Below, one piece after another: positions 15,055 through 23,359 of a stretch of DNA of 51,457 nucleotides. Every line of letters starts with the position of its first letter. Position 1 is the stretch's first letter. A model generated the notes under the pieces. That model saw only the letters and a program-made list of their open reading frames with translations. It was not told the DNA's origin and ran no database searches. The position numbers and the translations under genes are program-made. Source of the stretch: an uncultured Collinsella sp. (GTDB taxonomy: Bacteria > Actinomycetota > Coriobacteriia > Coriobacteriales > Coriobacteriaceae); contig CATYJC010000002.1 in assembly GCA_958407555.1 (NCBI GenBank), forward strand, positions 1 through 51,457. The letters run 5' to 3'.

Positions 15055-16566
15055 TTATCGATAGGAAACGCTCTGCTGAGAATCCTTGACGACTACGTCG
15101 TGGGCGCCGCCTTCGACGATGGAGGTGGAGCTGACCAGCGTTAGGCGCGCCTTTTCCTGGAGCTCGGGGATCGAGAGGGCACCGCAGTTGCACATCGTGG
15201 ACTTGACCTTGTAGAGCGTGCCACCCACGCCGTCCTTGAGAGAACCGGCGTAGGGAACGTAGGAGTCGACGCCCTCGACGAAGCTGAGCTTCGCGGCGCC
15301 GCCCAGGTCGTAGCGCTGCCAGTTGCGGGCACGCGCGGAACCCTCGCCCCAGTACTCCTTCATGTACTGGCCATTGACGTTGACGCGCTCGGTCGGGCTC
15401 TCGTCAAAGCGGGCGAAGTAGCGGCCCAGCATCATAAAGTCGGCACCCATGGCAAGGGCGAGCGTCATGTGGTAGTCGTAGACGATGCCGCCGTCGGAGC
15501 ACACGGGCACGTAGACACCGGTCTCCTCGTAGTACTCGTCACGAGCACGGCAGACGTCGATCAGCGCGGTGGCCTGGCCACGGCCGATTCCCTTGGTCTC
15601 GCGGGTGATGCAGATGGAACCGCCGCCGATACCGACCTTGATGAAGTCGGCACCGCAGTCGGCCAAAAAGCGGAAGCCCTCGGCGTCGACGACGTTACCG
15701 GCACCGACCTTGACGTCCTCGCCATAATTGGCGCGAATCCACTCGATGGTGCGCTTCTGCCACTCACTGAAGCCCTCGGAAGAGTCGATGCAAAGGACAT
15801 CGGCGCCGGCCTCGATGAGCAGCGGCACGCGCTCGGCATAGTCGCGGGTGTTGATACCGGCGCCGACCATGTAGCGCTTGTCGTTATCGAGCAACTCGTT
15901 GGGGTTGGTCTTGTGGCTGTCGTAGTCCTTGCGGAAGACGATGCCCATGAGGTGATCGTTGTCGTCGACGATGGGCAGAGCGTTGAGCTTGTTGTCCCAG
16001 ATGACGTCGTTGGCAACCTTGAGGCTGATGTTCTTGTCGCCCACGATGAGCTGCTCACGCGGGGTCATGAACTCGGAGACCTTCGTCTGGTGGTCATCGC
16101 GACTGGGGCGATAGTCACGGCTGGTGACGATGCCCAGGAGCTTACCCTTGGGAGTGCCGTCGTCGGTAACCGGCATAGTGGAGTGACCGGTCTTCTCCTT
16201 GAGCTCGATGACCTGCTCCATGGTCATGTCGGGGGTCAGCGTGGAATCGGACTGAACGAAGCCAGCCTTGTGATCCTTGACGGCCTTGACCATAGCGGCC
16301 TCGGACTCGACGCTCTGGGAACCGTAAATGAAGGACAGGCCACCCTCGGTAGCGAGCGCGACACCCATGTCGACGCCCGAGACGGACTGCATGATGGCGG
16401 AAACCATGGGGATGTTCAGGGTGATTGCCGGCTTCTCACCGCGCTTAAAGCGGGTCAGCGGCGTCTTAAGAGAGACGTTATTGGGGATGCACTGCGAGGA
16501 CGAGTAGCCAGGGACCAGCAGATACTCCGAAAACGTGTGGGACTCACCGGGAAAGAACGTAGCCAT
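15055..16566 (-). CDS. guaB: IMP dehydrogenase, divergent (Tritrichomonas-like) type
   Basis: This 503-aa enzyme oxidises IMP to XMP, the committed step to guanine nucleotides. The (beta/alpha)8 barrel is interrupted by two CBS domains (about 105-220; TSRDYRPSRDD, MTPREQLIV, IVFRKDY). The catalytic loop GIGGGSICITRETKGIGRGQ places the nucleophilic cysteine at residue 319. The flap region contains EYWGEGSARARNWQRYD. Several segments (HTFSEYLLVPG, AGINTRDYAERVP, KSTMCNCGALSIP) match my memory of the 503-aa Tritrichomonas foetus enzyme much better than the usual bacterial GuaB. The ATG at 16566 follows AAGGAGAAAC. It is probably monocistronic. Confidence 0.94.
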   Translation of the reverse strand: MATFFPGESHTFSEYLLVPGYSSSQCIPNNVSLKTPLTRFKRGEKPAITLNIPMVSAIMQSVSGVDMGVALATEGGLSFIYGSQSVESEAAMVKAVKDHKAGFVQSDSTLTPDMTMEQVIELKEKTGHSTMPVTDDGTPKGKLLGIVTSRDYRPSRDDHQTKVSEFMTPREQLIVGDKNISLKVANDVIWDNKLNALPIVDDNDHLMGIVFRKDYDSHKTNPNELLDNDKRYMVGAGINTRDYAERVPLLIEAGADVLCIDSSEGFSEWQKRTIEWIRANYGEDVKVGAGNVVDAEGFRFLADCGADFIKVGIGGGSICITRETKGIGRGQATALIDVCRARDEYYEETGVYVPVCSDGGIVYDYHMTLALAMGADFMMLGRYFARFDESPTERVNVNGQYMKEYWGEGSARARNWQRYDLGGAAKLSFVEGVDSYVPYAGSLKDGVGGTLYKVKSTMCNCGALSIPELQEKARLTLVSSTSIVEGGAHDVVVKDSQQSVSYR

Positions 16567-16645
16567 GTTTCTCCTTTTTCCATGCGACCGGTCGGCTGCA
16601 GGCCTCGTAGGACCCAGCCCAACCTTGGGCGCCCAATACTGGGGA

Positions 16646-16674
16646 AGTATCTTAACGCACTTTGACTGCTACAA
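16646..16674 (-). promoter_or_regulatory. possible guaB promoter
   Basis: The minus strand has TTGTAG (16669-16674), a 17-bp spacer and GATACT (16646-16651), about 75 bp before guaB. A perfect 12-bp palindrome TTGGGCGCCCAA (16625-16636) lies just downstream and could be an operator. The match to consensus is only moderate. Confidence 0.4.
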
Positions 16675-16759
16675 TGCATGATTTAAGAAGAGCACACGAG
16701 GGTTTGACGCAGGCTTTGCGTTTGCCCAGCAAACACTTTAGCGGGAAGACGTGGAGCGT

Positions 16760-17107
16760 ATGAAGTACAAGACGACGGCAAAGCTGGTCATTCAAGCGTG
16801 CGACAAGGATTTGCCGGGCGTGTTTGGTCATGGCTGCGTCTTGCTGCTGCAGGGTATTGCCCGCGAGCACTCGCTCAACCGTGCCGCCAAGAGCATGGGT
16901 ATGGCGTATTCCAAGGCCTGGCGCATTGTAAACGAAGCCGAAGGCCAGCTGGGCTGCAAGCTCATCGAGCGCGACGGCGCCCGCGGATCCACGCTCACCC
17001 TCGCCGGCGAGCGAGCCATCGAAGTCTACGAAACCCTGCAGGCAGAAATCAACGACGTCATCGCCTCCAAAGCCAGCGACCTCATCGCCAGCATCAACGC
17101 AGGATAG
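16760..17107 (+). CDS. ModE-type winged-helix DNA-binding protein (N-terminal domain only)
   Basis: This protein of about 115 aa resembles the DNA-binding half of ModE, the LysR-like HTH: HSLNRAAKSMGMAYSKAWRIVNEAEGQLGCKLIERDG...GSTLTLAGERAIEVYE. No molybdate-binding (TOBE) domain is present, so a metal response is uncertain. It is a single plus-strand gene divergent from guaB. Two starts are possible: ATG 16760 (GGAG only 3 nt ahead) or GTG 16751. No molybdenum genes are seen nearby, so its target is unknown. Confidence 0.8.
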   Translation: MKYKTTAKLVIQACDKDLPGVFGHGCVLLLQGIAREHSLNRAAKSMGMAYSKAWRIVNEAEGQLGCKLIERDGARGSTLTLAGERAIEVYETLQAEINDVIASKASDLIASINAG

Positions 17108-17157
17108 TCCTTTTGGAACTGAGTTGTTGTCCAGCGCGCCCTCGGATTGAGGCTCGA

Positions 17158-17317
17158 GCCACAAAATGGGCCCATCTACTACGTTTAGCTGAATACCCTC
17201 GACCATACCGGACATTATGAAAATAAAACCGCTGGTAGACAGCTTGGCGATTTTCAAAATAGGCGGGTATGGTCGACCCCTAGGGCTTAAACGTAATAGA
17301 TAGGCCATTTTCGTGGC
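17158..17317. repeat. 160-bp MITE-like element, copy 1
   Basis: Terminal inverted repeats of about 31 bp begin GCCAC and contain ATCTACTACGTTTA on the left and TAAACGTAATAGAT on the right. The interior carries CGACCATACC, GGTAGAC and ATGGTCGACC. A related element of 161 bp lies at 46517-46677 with the interior in the opposite orientation. No coding potential of its own is seen. The rest of the 280-bp gap (17318-17388) holds a 10-bp inverted repeat AGCTAATTTG/CAAATTAGCT. Confidence 0.8.
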
Positions 17318-17388
17318 ACAGACCCCGATAGTCGATATGGAAAGTAGCTAATTTGCGACAGGTCCATTTTAGCTACCTCCCAAATTAG

Positions 17389-18381
17389 CTAGTTGCGGAG
17401 GGCGTTGTCTAGGGCGGACGCTACAACCAGGGGATCGTCGGTGCCGGCGAAGAGGCGGATGGTGCTCCCCTGCTTGCCGCGTGGGGCTGAAAGACGCGTC
17501 GTTGCTCCGCCGGCGGGCGATGTGCGAAACTCCCCCGGCAAAGTATCGAACAGGTCATCCGCACTGTGCTCGATAAGGTCAAATTCTACTGCCGGACCAA
17601 AGCCGTGCTCGAGGATTCCCGTTGCAACCGCATGGTCGGGATGCGAGCTCAGCCCGGGATAGCGCACGTTGCGTACCATCTCGTTAGCCGCCAGATACTC
17701 GGCCAGCGCACGGGCGCGGTCGAAATGCGCCTGCATGCGGGCGTTAAGCGAGGAAAGCCCGCGCCCAAGCACGTCGGTCTCCTCGGCAGAAAGGTCGAGT
17801 GCCAAAACACCGCAGTCCGCAAACAGCGCATGCGCGCACTCGGAAGCGGCATCCACACGATGGCGCTTGAGCTGCGAGCGCGCGACCGATACGGCAACGA
17901 GCTTGCGAGGAGCCTTACCGGCACACACGCGATCGAGCGCCTCGAGCGACAGCACAGCGCCCAGCCGCAGAGGATCGCAGCCAAAAGCCGACGCCACGGT
18001 GTTATCCACCACGAGCAGTGCGCGGGCTTCGCGAGCCACGCGACCCAGAGCGCGAAGATCGGGCACACGCAGACCAAACCCGCCGATGGAATTGACGAAC
18101 CACCACAGGTGCGACCCCTCGGCATCAAACGAAGCATGAAAACCCTCGGACGCGGCAGCAAACGCATCGGCAGACGGAGAGCCCACGAGCACAACGTCGC
18201 AGCCATCAAAGCCGTGCGCAAACGCTTCGGTAAAGTCATCCGCAAAGGCCACCAGGCGGTCACCAGGACGCACAATACCCAGCAGCGAAAGCGCTGCCGG
18301 CACGTGCCGGGCAGCAAATAGATGCACCTCACGCGCGCCGGTCCTCAAAGCCCAGGCCTCTTCTAGCTGTTGCACGTCCAC
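17389..18381 (-). CDS. Cys/Met-metabolism PLP-enzyme-like protein, PLP lysine apparently lost
   Basis: This protein of about 330 aa is related to cystathionine gamma-synthase/lyase enzymes. Family landmarks remain: WFVNSIGGFGLRVPDLRALGRVA, VVDNTVASAFGCDPLRLGA (the VDNT motif), YPGLSSHPDH and SIRLFAGTDDP-like IRLFAGTDDP near the end. Aligning GADLVLHSCTKYLNGH of active enzymes with GAVLSLEALDRVCAGK here puts arginine where the PLP-binding lysine should be. The N terminus also lacks the usual YSR segment. The start is uncertain: GTG 18381 has AAGGGA ahead; a TTG at 18405 would overlap the scrB terminator. It follows scrB on the same strand. Confidence 0.7.
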   Translation of the reverse strand: MDVQQLEEAWALRTGAREVHLFAARHVPAALSLLGIVRPGDRLVAFADDFTEAFAHGFDGCDVVLVGSPSADAFAAASEGFHASFDAEGSHLWWFVNSIGGFGLRVPDLRALGRVAREARALLVVDNTVASAFGCDPLRLGAVLSLEALDRVCAGKAPRKLVAVSVARSQLKRHRVDAASECAHALFADCGVLALDLSAEETDVLGRGLSSLNARMQAHFDRARALAEYLAANEMVRNVRYPGLSSHPDHAVATGILEHGFGPAVEFDLIEHSADDLFDTLPGEFRTSPAGGATTRLSAPRGKQGSTIRLFAGTDDPLVVASALDNALRN

Positions 18382-18403
18382 GCAGCACCGTCCCTTCACA
18401 AGC

Positions 18404-18439
18404 AAAAACCCACGATGCGGATGTTCCCCGCATCGTGGG
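18404..18439 (-). terminator. scrB terminator
   Basis: A 12-bp perfect stem (CCCACGATGCGG and its complement, loop GGAACA-type) is followed on the minus strand by TTTTT. It lies about 40 bp after the scrB stop, a canonical intrinsic terminator. Confidence 0.85.
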
Positions 18440-18477
18440 CAACGGCTGCAGTATAGCGCCGATAGACGACCAATCGC

Positions 18478-20016
18478 CTAGATGTTGAGCGTGTGATAGG
18501 TCACGTTCGCGCCCGGAGCGTCAACGGTCACGCCATAGGCCTCGGGATAGATGCGCGTCGAGAACACGAGCGCGCCATCGTTCACAAACACCTCGACCGA
18601 CGAAACATCGCCAACAATGCGCACGTTACGAACCTCGTCGACGGGCTCCCAGCGCACGGTGCGACCGCAGCCGGCAGAAGCGCGGCTCTCATCGGTAAAT
18701 CGCATCTCAAAGCGCGCGGGCAGTTCGCCCTCGGCAGGCATAAACGACAGCCTTAGCTCGCCATCAACGGTTGTGGTAAACGCGCGGTGGACGCCGTCGA
18801 CAACAACGTCAAAGCAGGTATCGCCGGCAACCTCCAACGAGCCCTCCCCCACACGCACCGAGGCATAATGGCGCTCGATCTCGCGCGTCGGCTGCTGCAG
18901 CACCACGCCGCCGTCACCGGCTGTAAGTTCACGCGGCACCGTCATGCAGTGCTGCCAGCCGCACACCACAGTGGGCTCGTTGCCATAGGTCGGCTCATCG
19001 GGCATGCCCATCCAGCCGATCAGGATGTGGCGACCGTCCTCGGCCGTGAACTCCTGCGGAGCATAGAAGTCAAAACCGGCGTCCCACAGGCGGAACTCGC
19101 CCAGCTCAAAGGCACCGTCACCACCGGTAATATTGCCCGTTACAGGCATGTAGCCAGCAGCGTATACGTTCCCGCGGTCCCAACGACCGCCCTCAAGGCC
19201 CTGGGGCGAGAACGACAAAAATGCAGCGGTATCGCCATTCGCATCGAGCTCAATATAGCCAGGGCACTCCCACATAAAGCCAAAGCGCTCGGGGGTAGAC
19301 ACGCGGCTCTCGAGCTCCCAACTCAGCATATCGGCCGAGCCATACACCAGGATCTCGCCCACATCGCGCCCGGCACCCTCGCCGTGCATCGCGCAAAATC
19401 GACTATCGACATGCGGCCCATCCACGCGACGACGCGCGCCCAGCACCATGTGGTAACGCCCATTATCATCGCGCCACACCTTGGGATCGCGCACATGGCA
19501 GGTCAAATCCTCGGGATAATCCTCGGACGCCAGCACCACACGCTTTTGGCTGAACTCCCGACCGGCAAGGCCATCAACGCTCTCGACATAAACAGTATCG
19601 GCGCGGCGGCCGGTATTGACGTAGTCGTACGTGCCGTCTGCATCGGAGAGTTTAACGTTGCCTGTGTACAGTACGCGAATGCGGCCGTCCTCGGCAAGCG
19701 CGGAGCCCGAATACACGCCATGGCAATCGAACGGCTCGTCGGGCAGCAGCGGGGAGCCAACGTAGTCCCACGTCATAAGATCGCGGCTTGTGGCATGGCC
19801 CCACATCTTGACGCCACCCTCGACATCAAACGGCGCATACTGAAAATAGGCATGGAACACGCCGCCCGCTTGGCAAAGACCATTGGGGTCGTTGAGCCAG
19901 CCCGCCGGCGGCATAATATGGAAGCGCTGGCCATATGCGCCATGACCGCACTCAGAGGCGGCGGTGTCAACAGCGGCAACCAGCTTTGCAAGGTCGCGGC
20001 CAAGTGCATTAGACAT
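18478..20016 (-). CDS. scrB: sucrose-6-phosphate hydrolase (GH32)
   Basis: This 512-aa cytoplasmic enzyme cleaves sucrose-6-phosphate to glucose-6-phosphate and fructose. GH32 motifs are in order: WLNDPNG with the nucleophilic Asp (about residue 41), the FQYAP block, YSGSA, RDPKVW (about 178) and WECPGYIEL with the acid/base Glu (about 251). A C-terminal beta-sandwich domain follows. No signal peptide is seen. It lies downstream of the sucrose PTS gene scrA on the same strand, with a hairpin between, so uptake and cleavage are co-expressed. Confidence 0.93.
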   Translation of the reverse strand: MSNALGRDLAKLVAAVDTAASECGHGAYGQRFHIMPPAGWLNDPNGLCQAGGVFHAYFQYAPFDVEGGVKMWGHATSRDLMTWDYVGSPLLPDEPFDCHGVYSGSALAEDGRIRVLYTGNVKLSDADGTYDYVNTGRRADTVYVESVDGLAGREFSQKRVVLASEDYPEDLTCHVRDPKVWRDDNGRYHMVLGARRRVDGPHVDSRFCAMHGEGAGRDVGEILVYGSADMLSWELESRVSTPERFGFMWECPGYIELDANGDTAAFLSFSPQGLEGGRWDRGNVYAAGYMPVTGNITGGDGAFELGEFRLWDAGFDFYAPQEFTAEDGRHILIGWMGMPDEPTYGNEPTVVCGWQHCMTVPRELTAGDGGVVLQQPTREIERHYASVRVGEGSLEVAGDTCFDVVVDGVHRAFTTTVDGELRLSFMPAEGELPARFEMRFTDESRASAGCGRTVRWEPVDEVRNVRIVGDVSSVEVFVNDGALVFSTRIYPEAYGVTVDAPGANVTYHTLNI

Positions 20017-20077
20017 ATCAAAGTCCTAACGGATCGAAAGTAACAAGGCGCCAGAGATCGACACCAGATACGGGAAA

Positions 20078-20104
20078 CGCCCGCGAGCATACAACCCGCG
20101 GGCG
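20078..20104 (-). terminator. hairpin between scrA and scrB
   Basis: An 8-bp perfect GC stem (CGCCCGCG and its complement) with an 11-nt loop is followed by TTT only. It may act as a partial terminator or protect the scrA mRNA end, lowering scrB relative to scrA. Confidence 0.45.
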
Positions 20105-20122
20105 CCCCTCAATCAAAAGCTC

Positions 20123-21523
20123 TTAGGCCTGCTCGGAAGCCTTGGGCTCGTCCTTGTACAGGACAAACGAGACGCCAAAGGAAACCAGCGCGGCGACCGC
20201 AAACATGATCGCGTACTGCACGGGCTGGGCCAGGCACAGCAGGATACCGAAGATGCCGGTAACGCCGGTGCCGGAAGCAGCAAGCGAGGTGAGTGCGCAG
20301 ACCAGGGCACCGCAACCGCCGCCGATGCAGCCGGCGATGAAGGGCTTAAAGAAGCGCAGGTTCACACCAAAGATGGCAGGCTCGGTAATACCCATGAAGG
20401 CGGACAGGGCCGAAGGAAGCGCCAGGCCCTTGATCTTGGCATCGCGGGTCTTAAAGGCAACGGCGAGCGCGGCGCCACCCTGGGCGATGTTGGCGGCACT
20501 GGCGATGGGCAGCCAATAGGTCACACCGTACTGGGCAAGCTGACCCAGGTCGATGGCGGTGTACATCTGGTGGATACCGGTAACGACCGTGGGGGCATAG
20601 AACAGGCCGACGATAAAGGAACCGATGCCGAAGGGCAGGGTCAGCAGGGCCTGGATCAGACCGAGGATGGCGTTCTCGGCCCAGACAAAGATGGGGCCGA
20701 CGGCAACGAGCGTCACGAGCACGGTCACGAACACCGAGACGAGCGGAGTCACAAAGAGGTCGAACATCTCGGGAACGATCTTGTGCAGGCGCTTCTCGAG
20801 GAAGGCCAGAATGGCGCAGGCGATAACGATGGGGATCACATGGCCCTGATAGCCGACCCACTCAAAGCTGTACACACCGGGAATAACAGTAACCATGGTC
20901 TGAACGCCCTCGGAAGCAACCGTGTAGGCGCTCTGCAGCGAGGAGTTGATGAATGCACCACCGACGACAGCGCCCAGATACGGGTTGGCGCCAAAGGCCT
21001 TAGCGGCGGAGTAACCGATCAGGATCTGCAGAATGCCAAAGGACGTGCCCGAGACCAAGTCGGCGATCTTATAAATAAAGTTATTGGTGTCGAGCGCGAT
21101 AAAGCCGTTGGAGGCCATGAAGTTGAGGGCGCTCATAATGCCCAGCAGCAGGCCCGAAGCCACGATGGCGGGGATGATGGGAACAAAGACGTCGCCGAGC
21201 ACCTTAATGGCACGCATAAAGATGTTCTGCTGCTGAGCCGCGGCCTCCTTTACCTCGGCCTTGGTGGCAGCCTCGACGCCGCTGAGCGCGATGAACTCTT
21301 CGTAGACCTTGTTGACGGTGCCAGTGCCAAAAATAATCTGGAGCTGGCCCTGGGCCTCAAAGACGCCCTTGGCGCCATCGACATTCTCGATGGCCTCCTT
21401 GTTAACCTTGGAATTATCGGCAATCACCAGGCGTAGACGCGTGGCGCAGTGTGCGGCCGAAACAACGTTGTCGGCGCCACCGACGTTGTCGAGCACCTCT
21501 TGGGCTGATTTGCGGTAGTCCAT
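20123..21523 (-). CDS. scrA: sucrose-type PTS transporter EIIBC
   Basis: This 466-aa membrane protein imports and phosphorylates sucrose. The N-terminal EIIB domain has the phosphorylated cysteine in SAAHCATRLRLVI (Cys26). A long EIIC domain with about ten membrane segments contains GITEPAIFGVNLRF near residue 385. No EIIA domain is fused, so it needs a glucose-type IIA encoded elsewhere. ATG 21523 (MDYRKSAQEVL) is chosen because GGAAAGGGAAG precedes it. Two LacI-type operators lie 56-96 bp upstream. Sucrose specificity is inferred from scrB; trehalose or another glucoside is possible. Confidence 0.88.
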   Translation of the reverse strand: MDYRKSAQEVLDNVGGADNVVSAAHCATRLRLVIADNSKVNKEAIENVDGAKGVFEAQGQLQIIFGTGTVNKVYEEFIALSGVEAATKAEVKEAAAQQQNIFMRAIKVLGDVFVPIIPAIVASGLLLGIMSALNFMASNGFIALDTNNFIYKIADLVSGTSFGILQILIGYSAAKAFGANPYLGAVVGGAFINSSLQSAYTVASEGVQTMVTVIPGVYSFEWVGYQGHVIPIVIACAILAFLEKRLHKIVPEMFDLFVTPLVSVFVTVLVTLVAVGPIFVWAENAILGLIQALLTLPFGIGSFIVGLFYAPTVVTGIHQMYTAIDLGQLAQYGVTYWLPIASAANIAQGGAALAVAFKTRDAKIKGLALPSALSAFMGITEPAIFGVNLRFFKPFIAGCIGGGCGALVCALTSLAASGTGVTGIFGILLCLAQPVQYAIMFAVAALVSFGVSFVLYKDEPKASEQA

Positions 21524-21579
21524 AACTTCCCTTTCCTCCAACGGGCGCATGTGCACCCGGCCATCTTTGACACATACAC

Positions 21580-21593
21580 TGTAATCGTTTTCA
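21580..21593. promoter_or_regulatory. LacI-type operator 1 before scrA
   Basis: TGTAATCGTTTTCA is a palindrome-like site around a central CG, typical of LacI/GalR-family operators. It lies 57 bp before the scrA start. Confidence 0.75.
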
Positions 21594-21605
21594 GTTTGAT
21601 ATGAC

Positions 21606-21619
21606 TGTAATCGTTTTCA
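21606..21619. promoter_or_regulatory. LacI-type operator 2 before scrA
   Basis: This is an exact second copy of TGTAATCGTTTTCA, centred 26 bp (about 2.5 helical turns) from operator 1. The scrA promoter probably overlaps the pair, but I cannot assign -35 and -10 boxes with confidence. Confidence 0.75.
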
Positions 21620-21707
21620 TAGTAGGGTGAACGGTAGGAAAAAGCCGGCGAAAGGTAGTTTTACGGCAAAACAAGGCGACTTAGAGGCAGACAGACGTGC
21701 CCAAAAC

Positions 21708-22679
21708 CTATACATTCATAAGCTGATGGCCGAGCTTGAGCGTCTTGAGACCGCTCTCCCCCTCCTCGCCATCGAGCGTATTGAGCAACATATTGGTCGC
21801 CTCGACGCCACTGGTCAGGTAGCCATAATGCACGGTGGGAATGCCGCCCGTCAGCGCGCGCAAAAACGCATTGTCGCCAAAACCACTCACGCGGTGTATG
21901 CCCTCGCCCATGCCGCGAACCTCATCGATGGCACGCAGCGCGCCCGCCGCCATGGTGTCGGTCGCGCAGGCGATAAATGAAACATCGGGAGCGACGGAAA
22001 GCAGCTCACGCGCCGCACCATAGCCCGAATCGAGCGTAAAGGACCCCTGGCGAATCAGGCTCGGATCAAGTGCCACGCCCGCGGCGCGCAAGCCAGCCTC
22101 GAAACCGCGACGGCGGTCATAACCGGCCGCGCGGTCCTCTTCGGTAACTCCAATATAGGCAATCTTGCCGTCCACGCGACCCGCAAGTGCATGGCCCAGC
22201 TCAAAGGCGGCCTCGTAATCGTCGTGATAGACGCACGCCGCGCCCTCAACATTCTGGCCGATCAGCACGATGGGCACGCGGCACGATTCAATCGCCCGAC
22301 GGTGCTCGTCGGTAATCATAGTTGCCACCAGCACAATGCCATCGACCGGGTGGTTTTGGAATAAATCGAGGTATTCGAGCTCACGATCGGCCGCGTTGTC
22401 GGTGTTGGCAAGCAGCATCTGGTAGCCACGGCGACCGAGCACCTGGCCAATGCCGGCGGTAATGCGGCTCACGGACTCCGAGTTAATCTTGGGCACGATG
22501 ACGCCGATGAGCTTGGTGGAACCGGTGCGCAGCGCGCGAGCTTGACTGGACCGCACGTATCCGGTCAGTTCAATCGCCTTCTTAATGCGCTCGGCCTTGT
22601 CCGTCGAGATATATCCACCGTTGAGGTAGCGCGAGACGGCGGCGCTCGAAACGCCGGCCAGCTCGGCCACATCTTTCAT
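21708..22679 (-). CDS. LacI-family transcriptional regulator of the sucrose genes
   Basis: This protein of about 323 aa is probably a repressor that responds to a sugar. The N-terminal HTH is MKDVAELAGVSSAAVSRYLNGGYISTDKAERIKKAIELTGY, followed by the hinge-region ARALRTGSTKLIGVIVP and a periplasmic-binding-protein-like effector domain. ATG 22679 is chosen because the HTH begins there. The frame stays open to 22721, but that would place the operator at 22704-22717 inside the gene. Its own upstream operator resembles those before scrA, so autoregulation and scrAB control are both likely. Confidence 0.9.
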   Translation of the reverse strand: MKDVAELAGVSSAAVSRYLNGGYISTDKAERIKKAIELTGYVRSSQARALRTGSTKLIGVIVPKINSESVSRITAGIGQVLGRRGYQMLLANTDNAADRELEYLDLFQNHPVDGIVLVATMITDEHRRAIESCRVPIVLIGQNVEGAACVYHDDYEAAFELGHALAGRVDGKIAYIGVTEEDRAAGYDRRRGFEAGLRAAGVALDPSLIRQGSFTLDSGYGAARELLSVAPDVSFIACATDTMAAGALRAIDEVRGMGEGIHRVSGFGDNAFLRALTGGIPTVHYGYLTSGVEATNMLLNTLDGEEGESGLKTLKLGHQLMNV

Positions 22680-22703
22680 CTTTACCACGAGCACCCCTGT
22701 CGT

Positions 22704-22717
22704 TGAAATCGCTTTCA
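22704..22717. promoter_or_regulatory. LacI-type operator before the regulator gene
   Basis: TGAAATCGCTTTCA is a perfect 14-bp palindrome around CG. It lies 25 bp before the regulator ATG and is similar to the two sites before scrA, which suggests autoregulation. Confidence 0.75.
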
Positions 22718-22829
22718 CCATGATACCCGTGCGGAGCTACATGCGTGTCGCAAGACAGGACGTCACGGTCAATTTAGCTGTCGTAGCACGGGCATCGCAG
22801 GGCTTCAACTAGAAACTTCGAAATATAAA

Positions 22830-22859
22830 TGCCGAATCAGTCAAACTACCGATTCGGCA
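22830..22859 (-). terminator. hairpin after the chaperone gene
   Basis: A 9-10-bp stem TGCCGAATC/GATTCGGCA with a 12-nt loop is followed on the minus strand by TTTATATTT. It lies about 50 bp past the SecB-like gene and likely ends the toxin-antitoxin operon. Confidence 0.6.
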
Positions 22860-22909
22860 CCCCGTTACATTTGCACACAGTGGCAGGCAAAATCCAACTC
22901 GAGAACAAC

Positions 22910-23359
22910 TTACTCACTTTGGAAAGACGCATCGCTGTCCGCTGCCAATTCCGAAGGAAGAATTGCCGGCAGCGTCAAAGCCCCCATGGGCGAAAGTCCA
23001 GTAACGACCATCAGATAGCTCTTAGCGTGACCATACGCCATGGAAATCGCATTAGAGAGAAGATAACGGCGCGCTTCATCGTCTGAAATGTCGAACGGCA
23101 TTTTTGTTGACACCGAAATAGCAACCGTCACATCAGCGCGCATTTTTTCCTTTGCATCGTCTCTATCAATCAGACTGCCACACACATACAGCTTTAAGTC
23201 TGCACGCTCGCCCGCCTTGTTCCTCAATAGATGGACGTCCTGATAGCTAACGTCAACTTTTAAATCCATATTCTGGGAGGGCTCATTCTCAATATGAAAA
23301 GTTGAGTCGACAACAAACAAATGAACAACCTGAATAGGCGCAATGAAATCCTTGCTCAT
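22910..23359 (-). CDS. SecB-like chaperone of a toxin-antitoxin-chaperone module
   Basis: This 149-aa protein has a SecB-like layout: an N-terminal beta-rich part, VTVAISVSTKMPFDISDDEARRYLLSNAISMAYGHAKSYLMVVTG, and a C-terminal LPAILP where SecB has its FPPL...P segment. In toxin-antitoxin-chaperone (TAC) systems such as the M. tuberculosis HigBA-SecB-like operon, this protein protects the antitoxin from degradation. The gene is third in the operon and its ATG overlaps the antitoxin stop by 4 bp. The assignment rests on sequence pattern, length and context; an unrelated small protein remains possible. Confidence 0.68.
   Translation of the reverse strand: MSKDFIAPIQVVHLFVVDSTFHIENEPSQNMDLKVDVSYQDVHLLRNKAGERADLKLYVCGSLIDRDDAKEKMRADVTVAISVSTKMPFDISDDEARRYLLSNAISMAYGHAKSYLMVVTGLSPMGALTLPAILPSELAADSDASFQSE

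Noticed and set aside
16652..17308. A 218-codon minus-strand frame overlapping the ModE-like gene
   Set aside because: It runs through the MITE-like element and antisense to the regulator; its translated words recur only because the element recurs at 46.6 kb.
21620..21707. A terminator after the LacI-family gene
   Set aside because: Only a 4-bp GCCG/CGGC stem with a long loop precedes the TTTTT run, too weak to call.
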